A stretch of 64,000 bases of DNA from Paenibacillus amylolyticus. GTDB lineage: Bacteria > Bacillota > Bacilli > Paenibacillales > Paenibacillaceae. Made by a program: the position numbers and the translations under genes. The notes beneath the pieces are model-generated. The model ran no database searches and was not told the DNA's origin. It was given only the letters and a program-made list of their open reading frames with translations. The stretch lies in assembly GCF_001570725.1 (NCBI RefSeq), contig NZ_BCNV01000001.1, positions 3,906,001-3,970,000 on the forward strand, written 5' to 3'. Each line of letters starts with the position of its first letter. The stretch's first letter is position 1. Positions 7,274-14,936 of this stretch are shown here, one piece after another.

Positions 7274-8545
7274 TTGCATACATTGACCAAACACAAGTCC
7301 AAAACATGGGCTGCCCTCATTCTTAGCGGCATGCTCCTCTTCACCATGAATACAACGAGTTACGCCGCTGCCTCCACCGAATCCATGCCCAAACCCGCGT
7401 GGACGTCATCTTCCCTGATGTTGTCTGAGGCCAATACGGAGAAAGATGTGCTGATCAAGGGAATCCATGCCGTGCCATCCAAAAACCTTGTATATGTACA
7501 TGCCTCCCAGCCTGTGACCAAAACAAGTAGCAAAACAACGCTGGACTGGCAACTGGATTCCCTTCAGGCATTCGATGCTACAACTGGACAATTGAAGTGG
7601 AATACGATATTCCATGAGAAAAGTGGTCCTTACACCACCTACTCCGATTCGGTATATGCCAGCAACGGTACAGCTTATGTGTATATGGAATATTCGGACA
7701 AAACCAAAAAATTGTACTCATTCAATACATCTGGCAAGACCAACTGGGTCAAAACGGTGAATTCACCTGCAAGCATATCCCTACTGGATAACGATACGCT
7801 GATGGTTGCTTCAAGTCAGGGCGTGCAATCGAATGGTTCGGTTCGTTCAGCCATCTCGTTATATGACAAGAAGGGCAAGCTAATTACCGAAAAGACCATT
7901 AACGGCACCGTGCTTAAGGCTGATCATGGTCGAATTGTAGTGGATGCCAGCAAACAAACCAAGGTAGGCAACTTCTGGCAGCAAGCTGCGAATCCCAAAG
8001 TGGAGATCTATGATCGTACACTGAGTCGCCTGTCCTTCTACCAATTCCCTGCCAACGCAAATACACTCGGAGATGGCGGCGGTGAATCGCTGGCCATTCT
8101 CGAAGATGGTTCCATCCTTATGCGTGCTAACTTGGAGAGCACGGGTAACCGACTGATGGGCTTTGGCACCGATGGCAAGCTCGCTTGGGGACGTGCCATT
8201 GCTGGTGATGCCTACATCCAGACGGCTGGCAACGGCTATACGGTCCTCACAGGGCAGAAGCTGGAACTGTACACGATGAAAGGCAAAGTGACTGAGCGTA
8301 CGTTCAAGGACGCACAACCTGCATTGATGCATGTCGACCAGACGCAGGATGGTCAGTACCAGCTTGATTTTGCCAAAACGGGATATATTCTTGATTCACT
8401 TACGCTGGAAGACGTGCATATCTACACGACCAGTGCCTCCGTTCCTTCATTAGAAGGTGTCTCTACTTATGTGGATGATGTCATCTATTCCATGAACGAT
8501 GAGACATTGTCCAAATATGTACTGAAGTCCAATTCTGCAAAATAA
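7274..8545 (+). CDS. Secreted PQQ-like beta-propeller protein
   Basis: The start is taken as TTG 7274 because AAAGGTGG ends 8 bases before it; an in-frame TTG at 7244 lies in a hairpin without a ribosome binding site. A signal peptide is clear: basic residues, then TWAALILSGMLLFTM and a cut near TSYAAAS. The mature part has repeated blades resembling PQQ-binding-like repeats, for example LQAFDATTGQLKWNT, LYSFNTSGKTNWV and LMGFGTDGKLAWGRA. These folds are usually scaffolds or binding modules; no catalytic residues are evident. It is monocistronic and ends in a strong terminator shared with msrA. Specific function is unknown. Confidence 0.75.
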   Translation: MHTLTKHKSKTWAALILSGMLLFTMNTTSYAAASTESMPKPAWTSSSLMLSEANTEKDVLIKGIHAVPSKNLVYVHASQPVTKTSSKTTLDWQLDSLQAFDATTGQLKWNTIFHEKSGPYTTYSDSVYASNGTAYVYMEYSDKTKKLYSFNTSGKTNWVKTVNSPASISLLDNDTLMVASSQGVQSNGSVRSAISLYDKKGKLITEKTINGTVLKADHGRIVVDASKQTKVGNFWQQAANPKVEIYDRTLSRLSFYQFPANANTLGDGGGESLAILEDGSILMRANLESTGNRLMGFGTDGKLAWGRAIAGDAYIQTAGNGYTVLTGQKLELYTMKGKVTERTFKDAQPALMHVDQTQDGQYQLDFAKTGYILDSLTLEDVHIYTTSASVPSLEGVSTYVDDVIYSMNDETLSKYVLKSNSAK

Positions 8546-8559
8546 ATACTCCATTTAAT

Positions 8560-8602
8560 AATAAGCCGGGAGAGTTCCATAAGGAGCTCTCCCGGCTTAT
8601 TT
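8560..8602. terminator. Bidirectional terminator between the propeller gene and msrA
   Basis: AATAAGCCGGGAGAG and CTCTCCCGGCTTATT form a 15-bp stem with one further imperfect inner segment. T-runs occur on both strands between the convergent genes. Confidence 0.85.
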
Positions 8603-8623
8603 CACGGACAGGATAGAATTATC

Positions 8624-9139
8624 CTATTTCCAATTTTCGTCTATAAATTCGTCCCGTCCGGATAACGCACGGTCTTCCTTATAATGTTTCTCGTTTTTCT
8701 TGTGGTAATCCTGATGATAGTCTTCAGCCGGATAGAATACGACGGCATCCCGAATTTCCGTAACAATTGGTTGAGTGAATCGTTCGCTCGCTGCCAGTTC
8801 CTGCTTTGACTGTTCGGCAAGCTCACGCTGACGTTCATTATGCACAAAGATCGCAGTACGATACTGTGTCCCCCGATCCTGGAACTGTCCTCCGTCATCC
8901 GTCGGATCAATCTGTGGCCAGTACAGCTCCAGTAGTCGTTCATAAGGGAATACATCCGGATCAAATGTAATCTCAACCACTTCGACATGACCGGTTTCTC
9001 CGGTTTTGACCTGCTCATATGTTGGATTCTCGACGTGACCGCCCGCATAACCCGATACAATACCATGAATGCCCGGTTGTTCTTCAAATGGTGTAACCAT
9101 ACACCAGAAACATCCGCCGGCGAATGTAGCTTTTTCCAT
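8624..9139 (-). CDS. msrA: Peptide-methionine (S)-S-oxide reductase MsrA
   Basis: MsrA repairs oxidised methionine (S-sulfoxide) using thioredoxin. The active-site motif GGCFWC lies near the N-terminus (catalytic Cys10). The family marks [29 protein letters not shown] and YHQDYHKKN follow. The C-terminus lacks a fused MsrB domain. The start is chosen at ATG 9139 (MEKATFAGG), because an upstream in-frame ATG at 9148 abuts the ribosome binding site AGAGAGG. No gene partner is adjacent. Confidence 0.95.
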   Translation of the reverse strand: MEKATFAGGCFWCMVTPFEEQPGIHGIVSGYAGGHVENPTYEQVKTGETGHVEVVEITFDPDVFPYERLLELYWPQIDPTDDGGQFQDRGTQYRTAIFVHNERQRELAEQSKQELAASERFTQPIVTEIRDAVVFYPAEDYHQDYHKKNEKHYKEDRALSGRDEFIDENWK

Positions 9140-9207
9140 TCCGTTCATCCTCTCTTATCTAAACTACCTTTTACACTTACCACTCCGATGACAGAACAAC
9201 CTTCCGA

Positions 9208-9270
9208 TCGCTGTTATCCCCAGATTTTTTATATTTGGCTTTACAAGGAGAAAATCTGGTGATAAAGGCG
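9208..9270. repeat. Imperfect 20-bp inverted repeat
   Basis: The arm around TTATCCCCAGATTTT (from ~9208) is matched by AAAATCTGGTGATAA (to ~9270), with one mismatch over 15 bp and extra CGC/GCG pairing outside. The loop is about 25 bases. It lies upstream of msrA and would fold into a long hairpin. It resembles a REP/MITE-type interspersed element, but copy number cannot be seen in one window. Confidence 0.5.
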
Positions 9271-9378
9271 AACGCTCCGCTTCTTCAGGTTATTTCTGTC
9301 CTCTACGTTCTCGTGTAAATGTTTAGTCCAATTTATATAGATAGCTAATATGCATATCTTCATATATTCTAAAACAAC

Positions 9379-9424
9379 AAGAGGTTGATTGAAAGCCATC
9401 GTTATGGCTCTCAATCAACCTCTT
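9379..9424 (-). terminator. Terminator of the GlsB-type gene
   Basis: AAGAGGTTGATTGA pairs with TCAATCAACCTCTT, with inner AGCCAT/ATGGCT, giving an ~20-bp stem. A T-rich stretch (GTTGTTTT) follows on the minus strand. Confidence 0.85.
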
Positions 9425-9476
9425 CATTGGTAATTCATTTAGCTGACAACTAATTCAATAAGTTATCTTGAATCGG

Positions 9477-9734
9477 TTACCCGCGACTACGTCCCATCGA
9501 ACGGAAGATCAAGCTTACGATGGCTACAAGAACGATCGCACCGATCAATGCAGGTACAATGTGGAATCCGCCCATCTCAGGACCCATATCGCCCAAGATT
9601 ACTCCACCTAACCATCCACCGATGAAACCAGCAATGATGTTACCAATAACACCACCTGGAATGTCACGACCAACGATCAAACCTGCCAACCAACCAATGA
9701 TACCACCGATAATTAATGACCATAACCAACCCAT
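9477..9734 (-). CDS. GlsB/YeaQ/YmgE family stress membrane protein
   Basis: A very hydrophobic protein of ~85 residues with glycine-rich helices: SLIIGGIIGWLAGLIVGRD, GGVIGNIIAGFIGGWLGG and VPALIGAIVLVAIVSLIF. This is the transglycosylase-associated protein family (old Pfam name), induced by stress or in stationary phase in several bacteria; biochemical role unknown. The second ATG (9734) is preferred, since GAGGTGA then has normal spacing; the ATG at 9743 would sit 3 bases after it. A SigB-like promoter lies upstream. Confidence 0.9.
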   Translation of the reverse strand: MGWLWSLIIGGIIGWLAGLIVGRDIPGGVIGNIIAGFIGGWLGGVILGDMGPEMGGFHIVPALIGAIVLVAIVSLIFRSMGRSRG

Positions 9735-9778
9735 ATCATTCACCTCTAATTAAAGTTTTTGTTGTTGTCTGTCTACTA

Positions 9779-9803
9779 TTAACCGCTACAGAAGCATTTA
9801 AAC
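9779..9803 (-). promoter_or_regulatory. SigB-like promoter of the GlsB-type gene
   Basis: Minus-strand GTTTAA (9798-9803), a 13-bp spacer and GGTTAA (9779-9784) resemble the general-stress consensus GTTTAA-N12-14-GGGWAT (perfect -35, 4/6 at -10). Whether this organism has a SigB-like factor cannot be seen here. The rest of 9804-10043 holds nothing I recognise. Confidence 0.4.
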
Positions 9804-10043
9804 AATTGGCATGAAAATTTTTGCATATTACCATTTGTTCCAATACATCTTTCTCTGTAAAACAGGCCTTAGCCCGGTATGGAAACAGATCGCGTCACTT
9901 TCCGGCATCTCACCAGCTCAGGGCTGCGTTATGTACCTCCCGAAAGTCATTGTATGTTACAGCAGACAAGGTTAGTATCACCAATCGAGGTAGGATTATT
10001 TATAAAATTTCGTCATATTATCGATTGAATTGGTTAGATCTGA

Positions 10044-11348
10044 TCAATAAAATCCTGCACGTCCCTTACCCGGCTGCGCCAGCCAAGTGTGTTTGTGGCT
10101 CTTGTCCAGCTCGCCACGCATCGACTGAATGACTTTCACAATATCTGTCTGTCCATTCTGATGCCATTCCAGCGCAGCGCTGACATACAATTCACCCAGC
10201 TGCGCAAGAGAGAACGTGTCGGTCAGACGAGCAGCCTCAACTGTACCTTCTTCACCAGCAAATACGGTGAAGCCCCGTTGCCGCAAATATTGCAGACGCA
10301 GCGCTTCATCTGGCAACGGAATCTCGTAAGCCCGGTCGAACCGTCCAGCACGGTTCATCAGGCCCGGATCTATTTTCTCCGGATAATTCGTTGTCCCGAT
10401 CAGGAAAATACCTTCTTTCGACGTAGCGCCATCCAGTGTATTCAGGAAAAAGGAACGGACTTCATCCGGCATCGAATCGATGTCCTCAATGATCAACACC
10501 ATCGGTGCCAGCCGTTTGGCAGCCTCGAACACTTCACGCACCGATTCACTGTTGGTATACTCCGTAATCTGCCAATACGCAGCCGGTCCCGGAATACTTC
10601 CAGCAATGGATTTCACCAATGTGGTCTTGCCGTTTCCAGGATGCCCATACAATAAAATGCCTCGTTTGTAAGGGATATCGTAATCTCTGTAAAAGGAACG
10701 ATCCGCTTCGAAGAACTGATCCAGCGAACGGAAGATATCCTGCTTGATCTGTGCCGAAAGAACAACATCCTCTCTTCCCACAGATCGAGTAATGGATTCA
10801 ACATGACGATCGCTGCCATTCCGAGCATCGGTATATACCGTCACTTTTTTCATATTTTGCTGACGTTCCCGCTCTCGGACACTACCCAGAAACTGCTTCA
10901 TCTCCTCATCACCGATGGCAAAGACAAAGTCTTCACTGTAGATCCCGTTTTCCCGGAAAAATGGAACCCGCACAAGTGCTACGCCCCATTTCGGATAGGC
11001 AAATACGTTGTTGCGAATGGAGTAATGCACACCATAAGTCGGCACATCGCCATCGTCGTCGTAATGCAAGGTCTGAAGCTCCAGATCCTCGAATATGCGG
11101 GCTACCAATTCCACTTCGTCACTGCCATTTTGCAAATCTTCCCGGAGTAACTCCCAGTATTCATTGTTCGGGTCAGAACTCGCATAAAGCTTGTATTCAA
11201 CCCCATAGCGCTGATGGAGCGCCTCACTGATTCCACGAATCAGCCTTGAATAGATGGCGTACCCTTCCACTCGAATTCGGGTATCATGCTGTTCATCATA
11301 GGTATAAATCGCCTGCGTTGGATCCGTTTGTTGTTCGTTTATTGTCAT
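10044..11348 (-). CDS. AAA+ ATPase translationally coupled to rtcB
   Basis: The 434-residue protein has an N-terminal domain of about 195 residues with no recognised family, then one AAA+ module. Walker A is YGHPGNGKTT (~234-243), Walker B LIIEDID (~285-291), sensor-1 region LIGTTNYPEKID, and an arginine-finger-like NRAGRFDR. This layout resembles BCS1/proteasomal-type single-AAA remodelling ATPases. The ATG at 11348 overlaps the rtcB stop (TAATG), with GGGAG upstream inside rtcB, so both proteins are made from one transcript. The coupling suggests a function with the RNA ligase, for example remodelling RNA-protein complexes or RtcB itself (inference). No terminator is seen after it. Confidence 0.85.
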   Translation of the reverse strand: MTINEQQTDPTQAIYTYDEQHDTRIRVEGYAIYSRLIRGISEALHQRYGVEYKLYASSDPNNEYWELLREDLQNGSDEVELVARIFEDLELQTLHYDDDGDVPTYGVHYSIRNNVFAYPKWGVALVRVPFFRENGIYSEDFVFAIGDEEMKQFLGSVRERERQQNMKKVTVYTDARNGSDRHVESITRSVGREDVVLSAQIKQDIFRSLDQFFEADRSFYRDYDIPYKRGILLYGHPGNGKTTLVKSIAGSIPGPAAYWQITEYTNSESVREVFEAAKRLAPMVLIIEDIDSMPDEVRSFFLNTLDGATSKEGIFLIGTTNYPEKIDPGLMNRAGRFDRAYEIPLPDEALRLQYLRQRGFTVFAGEEGTVEAARLTDTFSLAQLGELYVSAALEWHQNGQTDIVKVIQSMRGELDKSHKHTWLAQPGKGRAGFY

Positions 11349-12811
11349 TATTTCGCTCCCTTTACCGCTACAAGCGGTATACATTTGGCTACAACCTGAG
11401 CCAGGCCTGCGCCAGTAACACTGTCTATAATTTCATCTACATTTTTATAAGCCTGAGGTGATTCATCAATAATGGATTCAAGTGAGCGTTGGTTTACCAC
11501 GATCTCATCTTCTGTACCCACGCCTAGTGCCGTAGCAAAATCTTCCACGGAAACCAATCGTTTCGTTGCTGTCCGCGAACGGATCCGACCCGCACCATGA
11601 CATATTGAATAATAATTATCAGCACCCTGTGGCTGACCCACCATGATATATGAAGCAGTTCCCATGGAACCGGGAATAAGCGCTGGATGTCCTGTTGCCA
11701 GGTATGGCTTTGGATTGTCCGGGTTACCTGCCGGCAACGCACGTGTCGCACCTTTACGATGCACAAAAACGGAACCTTGGTCTGCATGTGATTCCTCCCA
11801 GGCATAGTTGTGCATCAAGTCGTATAATGTACGGAATTCACATTTGGAGCCAAACACATCCCGGAATGCTTCGCGAATAGCATACGCAATCAGGTGACGA
11901 TTGACAACAGCGTAATTCAATGCTGAATACATCATGTTTACATAATGACGACCTTCCGCATGTTCCAGCGGAGCAAAGACCAGTCTCGGATCGGATGTAC
12001 CCAGGTTAAGCCGCTGCATGACTTTGGCAATTGCTGACGAACTCATCTGACTGACATAACCACCCCATGCACGAGAGCCGGAATGGATCATAACTACGAC
12101 CTGTCCATCGTACAATCCCCAGGCTTCGGCGATTTCACGATTCTCTTCAGCGATCTCAATCGCCTGGATCTCGGCAAAATGATTCCCTCCACCCAGTGTG
12201 CCGAGCTGACGATGCGAACGATGCCACGTCATATCAGGAACATGATTTAACACATCCTCATCGTAACTGAACTTGCTGCTTTCCACATGTGTCATCGAGG
12301 TTGATTTTTTCGGTGTGTAGCTGTCTGGAATATACTTTTTGGGTAAACCATGCAGCCCTTTACGAACGACATGCTCCAGTCTGATATCCGAGTAATGACC
12401 TCGCTGGTTCGCCTCCATCGGCAATACTTTCTCAATAGCCTTGACGAGTTTGCGGCGGAGCTTGATGTCTTTCAATTCGTCCTTATGCAGGTTCGTCATA
12501 TGCACTCGCATGCCACAGCCAATGTCACTGCCCACAATGGAAGGAGATACGTATCCGCTCTGTGCATCCCACACGGCTGTCGTTCCAATGCAGGTGCCTA
12601 CACCGACATGCACGTCTGGTGTGTAACTCATATAAGAAATTCCCGGAATCTGCAGATTATTGTTCGCCATCTCGAACACCTTGTAATCGAGCGAGGAGAA
12701 GAGCTGTTGCGCCGCATATACGGTTAGGTCGCCTGCAGGCAATTTCACTTCGTGCCGATAAGCACCTGCGAATTCGTTTGGATTGGTAAATAAATTAAAT
12801 TTTGTATTCAT
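11348..12811 (-). CDS. rtcB: RNA-splicing ligase RtcB
   Basis: RtcB joins 2',3'-cyclic-phosphate or 3'-phosphate RNA ends to 5'-OH ends using GTP and Mn2+, repairing cleaved RNAs. The 487-residue protein shows the metal and guanylylation motifs: PDVHVGVGTCIGTTAV, SDIGCGMRV, GTLGGGNHFAEIQ, HSGSRAWGG, RKGATRALPAGN and CHGAGRIRSR. The start ATG 12811 is preceded by AGGAAGG at a slightly long distance (14 bases). It is followed without a gap by an AAA+ ATPase gene. No archease or RtcA/RtcR is adjacent. The gene is preceded by a ~350-nt leader with a strong promoter, a leader ORF, several stems and a terminator. Confidence 0.97.
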   Translation of the reverse strand: MNTKFNLFTNPNEFAGAYRHEVKLPAGDLTVYAAQQLFSSLDYKVFEMANNNLQIPGISYMSYTPDVHVGVGTCIGTTAVWDAQSGYVSPSIVGSDIGCGMRVHMTNLHKDELKDIKLRRKLVKAIEKVLPMEANQRGHYSDIRLEHVVRKGLHGLPKKYIPDSYTPKKSTSMTHVESSKFSYDEDVLNHVPDMTWHRSHRQLGTLGGGNHFAEIQAIEIAEENREIAEAWGLYDGQVVVMIHSGSRAWGGYVSQMSSSAIAKVMQRLNLGTSDPRLVFAPLEHAEGRHYVNMMYSALNYAVVNRHLIAYAIREAFRDVFGSKCEFRTLYDLMHNYAWEESHADQGSVFVHRKGATRALPAGNPDNPKPYLATGHPALIPGSMGTASYIMVGQPQGADNYYSICHGAGRIRSRTATKRLVSVEDFATALGVGTEDEIVVNQRSLESIIDESPQAYKNVDEIIDSVTGAGLAQVVAKCIPLVAVKGAK

Positions 12812-12881
12812 AAAAGTGTATTATTCCTTCCTGTACGTTCAGCAAATTCGGTTTGCCGATTCATCTGTGTAAAATATAAAT

Positions 12882-12911
12882 AAAAAAAGCCATAGGCTAA
12901 TCGCCCATGAC
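12882..12911 (-). terminator. Intrinsic terminator in the rtcB leader (attenuator candidate)
   Basis: On the minus strand GTCATGGGC-gatta-GCCTATGGC forms a 9-bp stem (two G-T pairs) followed by TTTTTTT. It lies 70 bases before the rtcB ATG and ~245 bases after the predicted transcription start, in the same orientation. Confidence 0.75.
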
Positions 12912-13157
12912 TTCTACTAATGACAATAACGGAGAACAGAACAGCATGAACATGCTGTGTGTCTGTCATCCATCGCTATAATATAAGCGAAGAACGCATA
13001 TCGATTATAAGCTGCTAAACGATATGCCTATCCCCTATGTCGACCGTATGAGGCCAATGAGACGATGAGCCGGATATGCAATTGTGTCTACGTTGCGCCC
13101 TGTTTGATTCAAATCATAACCAAGCATCATGTCTCTCGGCCTCCCTTCGTTAATGTT
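12912..13157 (-). ncRNA. Structured rtcB leader RNA (unassigned; candidate cis-regulator or sRNA)
   Basis: Between the promoter and the terminator several stems can be drawn on the minus strand. A compound stem pairs GAGGCC/GGCCTC, GAGAC/GTCTC and GATG/CATC (13143 to ~13050). GCATATCG/CGATATGC form a perfect 8-bp hairpin. TCGCT/AGCGA form another. ACAGCATG/CATGCTGT is a perfect 8-bp palindromic hairpin nested in a TGACA/TGTCA closing stem. I do not recognise a known riboswitch class. The first stem includes the ribosome binding site and start of the 31-codon leader ORF. Confidence 0.5.
13035..13130 (-). CDS. 31-codon leader ORF upstream of rtcB
   Basis: ATG-ATG at 13130 begins a 31-residue frame (starts MMLGYDLNQTG, ends RLIGLIRST) closing at TAG 13035. 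GGGAGG (13140-13145) precedes it with 9 bases between, a good ribosome binding site just after a strong promoter. The binding site and start can pair with sequence near the end of the same frame, so translation and folding would compete. It may be a leader peptide, an independent small protein, or chance; no homolog is known to me. Confidence 0.35.
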   Translation of the reverse strand: MMLGYDLNQTGRNVDTIAYPAHRLIGLIRST

Positions 13158-13163
13158 AGTCTT

Positions 13164-13193
13164 ATATTAAGGGGACTCGATTTCATGTGTCAA
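13164..13193 (-). promoter_or_regulatory. Strong SigA-type promoter of the rtcB leader
   Basis: Minus-strand TTGACA (13188-13193), 18-bp spacer, TAATAT (13164-13169). Transcription should start near 13157, about 345 bases before the rtcB ATG. Confidence 0.7.
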
Positions 13194-13234
13194 CCCTTTT
13201 CTTGGAAATTGGTCTATGATGCAGATGACATATG

Positions 13235-13277
13235 TAAACAAAAACAGGAGACTGTCCTAGGACAGCCTCCTGTTTTT
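13235..13277 (-). terminator. Terminator of terC
   Basis: AAAAACAGGAG-A-CTGTCC and GGACAG-C-CTCCTGTTTTT form a 17-bp stem with one mismatch. It insulates terC from the rtcB promoter. Confidence 0.85.
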
Positions 13278-13312
13278 CTAATAATAATGATGTTGTTAGC
13301 GTAACATGATTA

Positions 13313-14134
13313 TTACAGTCCTGCTTGTTTTTCCAACTCTTCAACCGGATTCTCGTCTTCTTTATCAGGAGCTTTGGAAGACAGGAACCAACCACATACC
13401 GCAATGGTGATCAGTACAATATAAAATCCGAATTTCCAAATTTTATTTTCCGGGAAATGCTCATCCAGAACACCCAATGAAGGGTGTGCGAGTGTAATAA
13501 CTGCCAGCTTAACCCCTACCCAACCTACGATGACAAAAGCCGCAACTTCAAGCCCTGGACGGGAATGAAGCAATTTCACAAAGTATGTGGCTGCAAAACG
13601 CATGATCACAAGCCCGATGAATCCACCGAGGAAGATAACGATAAACTGTCCACCGTCAAGTCCGCCAATTGGAGGCAATCCACTTGGTGGCAACGCCACG
13701 GCCAAAGCAACGGCAGCCAAAATGGAATCGACTGCAAATGCGATATCTGCTACTTCGACCTTGAAAACGGTCATCCAGAAACCAGATTGTTTTTTCGGTT
13801 TCTTAGGCGTTGAATCAGCTGCTTCATCTGTCTTATTTCGACTACCCAGTATCTTTTTAACGATGTGGTTAATCGAGATATACAGGAGATACAGGGCACC
13901 GATCGCTTGTACTTGCCATACATCGACGAGGAAAGAGATCAGGAACAACGAACCTAAACGGAAAACAAATGCACCCATCAGACCATAGAACAACGCTTTT
14001 TTGCGCTTATCTTCAGGTAAGTGTTTAACCATAATTGCGAGTACCAATGCATTATCAGCTGCAAGTAGTCCTTCAAGAACTACTAAGACGGCCAGCACCC
14101 ACCCATATTCCAATAATAATGAAACTTCCAACAT
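13313..14134 (-). CDS. TerC family membrane protein (manganese-riboswitch controlled)
   Basis: A 273-residue integral membrane protein with about seven helices and the TerC signature LEGLLAADNALVLAIMVKHLP near the N-terminus; a second acidic motif, EVADIAFAVDSILA, lies mid-protein. TerC proteins (YkoY/YceF type in B. subtilis) move manganese out, loading exported enzymes or relieving excess Mn2+. A charged loop separates the two halves. The ATG at 14134 has AAGGAGG with 5-6 bases spacing; upstream in-frame codons run through the riboswitch terminators and are not credible. The leader carries a yybP-ykoY Mn2+ aptamer, so the gene should be switched on by manganese. Confidence 0.93.
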   Translation of the reverse strand: MLEVSLLLEYGWVLAVLVVLEGLLAADNALVLAIMVKHLPEDKRKKALFYGLMGAFVFRLGSLFLISFLVDVWQVQAIGALYLLYISINHIVKKILGSRNKTDEAADSTPKKPKKQSGFWMTVFKVEVADIAFAVDSILAAVALAVALPPSGLPPIGGLDGGQFIVIFLGGFIGLVIMRFAATYFVKLLHSRPGLEVAAFVIVGWVGVKLAVITLAHPSLGVLDEHFPENKIWKFGFYIVLITIAVCGWFLSSKAPDKEDENPVEELEKQAGL

Positions 14135-14164
14135 TGACTCCTCCTTAATATCCTTATGATGTAC

Positions 14165-14203
14165 AAAAAAAAGGACCTTTACCATCGCTGGTAAGGTCCT
14201 TTT
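14165..14203 (-). terminator. Second terminator in the terC leader
   Basis: Minus-strand AAAAGGACC-TTACC...GGTAAAGGTCC arms with a one-base bulge, then eight T. It lies ~30 bases before the terC ATG and repeats the GGTAAAGGTC arm of the riboswitch terminator just upstream. Confidence 0.75.
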
Positions 14204-14211
14204 ATATCCAC

Positions 14212-14254
14212 AAAAAGAGACCTTTACCGAGCATGAAAACTTGGTAAAGGTCTC
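14212..14254 (-). terminator. Expression-platform terminator of the Mn2+ riboswitch
   Basis: GAGACCTTTACC (14243-14254 on the plus complement) pairs with GGTAAAGGTCTC (14217-14228), 12 bp, followed by TTTTT. The left arm is also the 3' side of the aptamer (AGCGAGACC), the usual mutually exclusive arrangement. Confidence 0.85.
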
Positions 14255-14337
14255 GCTAACAACAAAATTGCTGCCAATAAAGCCGGGGATATGATCCCGA
14301 ATTGACGACTTTACTGTAAAAGCTACTCCCCTTTAAC
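14244..14337 (-). promoter_or_regulatory. yybP-ykoY manganese riboswitch
   Basis: The minus strand carries the conserved blocks of this class in order: AAAGGGGAGTAGC, GTCGTCA, CCCCGGC and AGCGAGACC. Mn2+ binding is known to disfavour the terminator and turn on exporters such as YkoY/TerC, which is the gene downstream here. Confidence 0.9.
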
Positions 14338-14382
14338 AGGAATATGTAGTTTTAGTTGAAACAGGTTGTTTAACCTATACCC

Positions 14383-14412
14383 ATAATATTTCATAACGTT
14401 AAATAAAGTCAA
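14383..14412 (-). promoter_or_regulatory. Promoter of the terC riboswitch transcript
   Basis: Minus-strand TTGACT (14407-14412), 18-bp spacer, TATTAT (14383-14388). The -35 overlaps the stop codon of the upstream DUF3817 gene. Confidence 0.6.
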
Positions 14413-14720
14413 GCTTTATTTAGTTGACGGTATAACTTACGAAATACAACAACATCGTAGATCATGTTCCCCAGCGGAATAAAGGAAACGAAGAATAGAG
14501 CAATTGGACGGCGCAGACGCCACTTCTGTGAAGTATACAAACTCACCATAAATAACAAGTGCATTAAAAACAAAAAACCATATAAATTTCCAAACCATGT
14601 GACAGCCTGCGGCATAATCCCGGCATCTCTCAATGGAAAAGCAACAAACAGCAGCAATACGTACGAAATGCCCTGCAACCACAACATTAGCCGGAAGCGC
14701 CCCAGCATAGAATGTAACAT
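14409..14720 (-). CDS. DUF3817 family small membrane protein
   Basis: A ~103-residue protein with three hydrophobic helices: LMLWLQGISYVLLLFVAFPL, WFGNLYGFLFLMHLLFMVSL and RPIALFFVSFIPLGNMIYD. The Gly/Pro-bearing helices match DUF3817 (YdzA-like) proteins, whose role is unknown. AGGAGG lies upstream; of two adjacent ATG codons (14723, 14720) the second has better spacing. The gene sits directly upstream of terC but no separate terminator is visible, so some read-through into the riboswitch leader is possible. Confidence 0.75.
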   Translation of the reverse strand: MLHSMLGRFRLMLWLQGISYVLLLFVAFPLRDAGIMPQAVTWFGNLYGFLFLMHLLFMVSLYTSQKWRLRRPIALFFVSFIPLGNMIYDVVVFRKLYRQLNKA

Positions 14721-14936
14721 CATTTTCCTCCTGCTTCTATACATGTAACGAACTCAATAGTTCCCGTACAGTATATCACAAAAGCCGAATATTTCTGCTT
14801 CAATCCAAACAGCAGATTATTCCTGCACGCACATATGGGTGGTTCACCGGCCTGTTCGCAGGAGCCAAATGCTGCTGCTGCTCATAGGATATATGACGAA
14901 GATTGTTACCGATGTCGGACAAGGAGGAGCCTGTTA

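Noticed and set aside
9804..10043. Small gene between the GlsB-type gene and the AAA+ gene
   Set aside because: Frames are short, lack ribosome binding sites and show no family resemblance.
12912..13157. tRNA, Y RNA or T-box in the rtcB leader
   Set aside because: No cloverleaf with a T-loop GTTC motif, no AGGGTGGNACCGCG T-box block, and no recognisable Y-RNA stem could be seen.
13065..13304. 79-codon plus-strand frame between rtcB and terC
   Set aside because: It overlaps the rtcB promoter and the terC terminator, has no ribosome binding site, and its residues look like a shadow of structured non-coding DNA.
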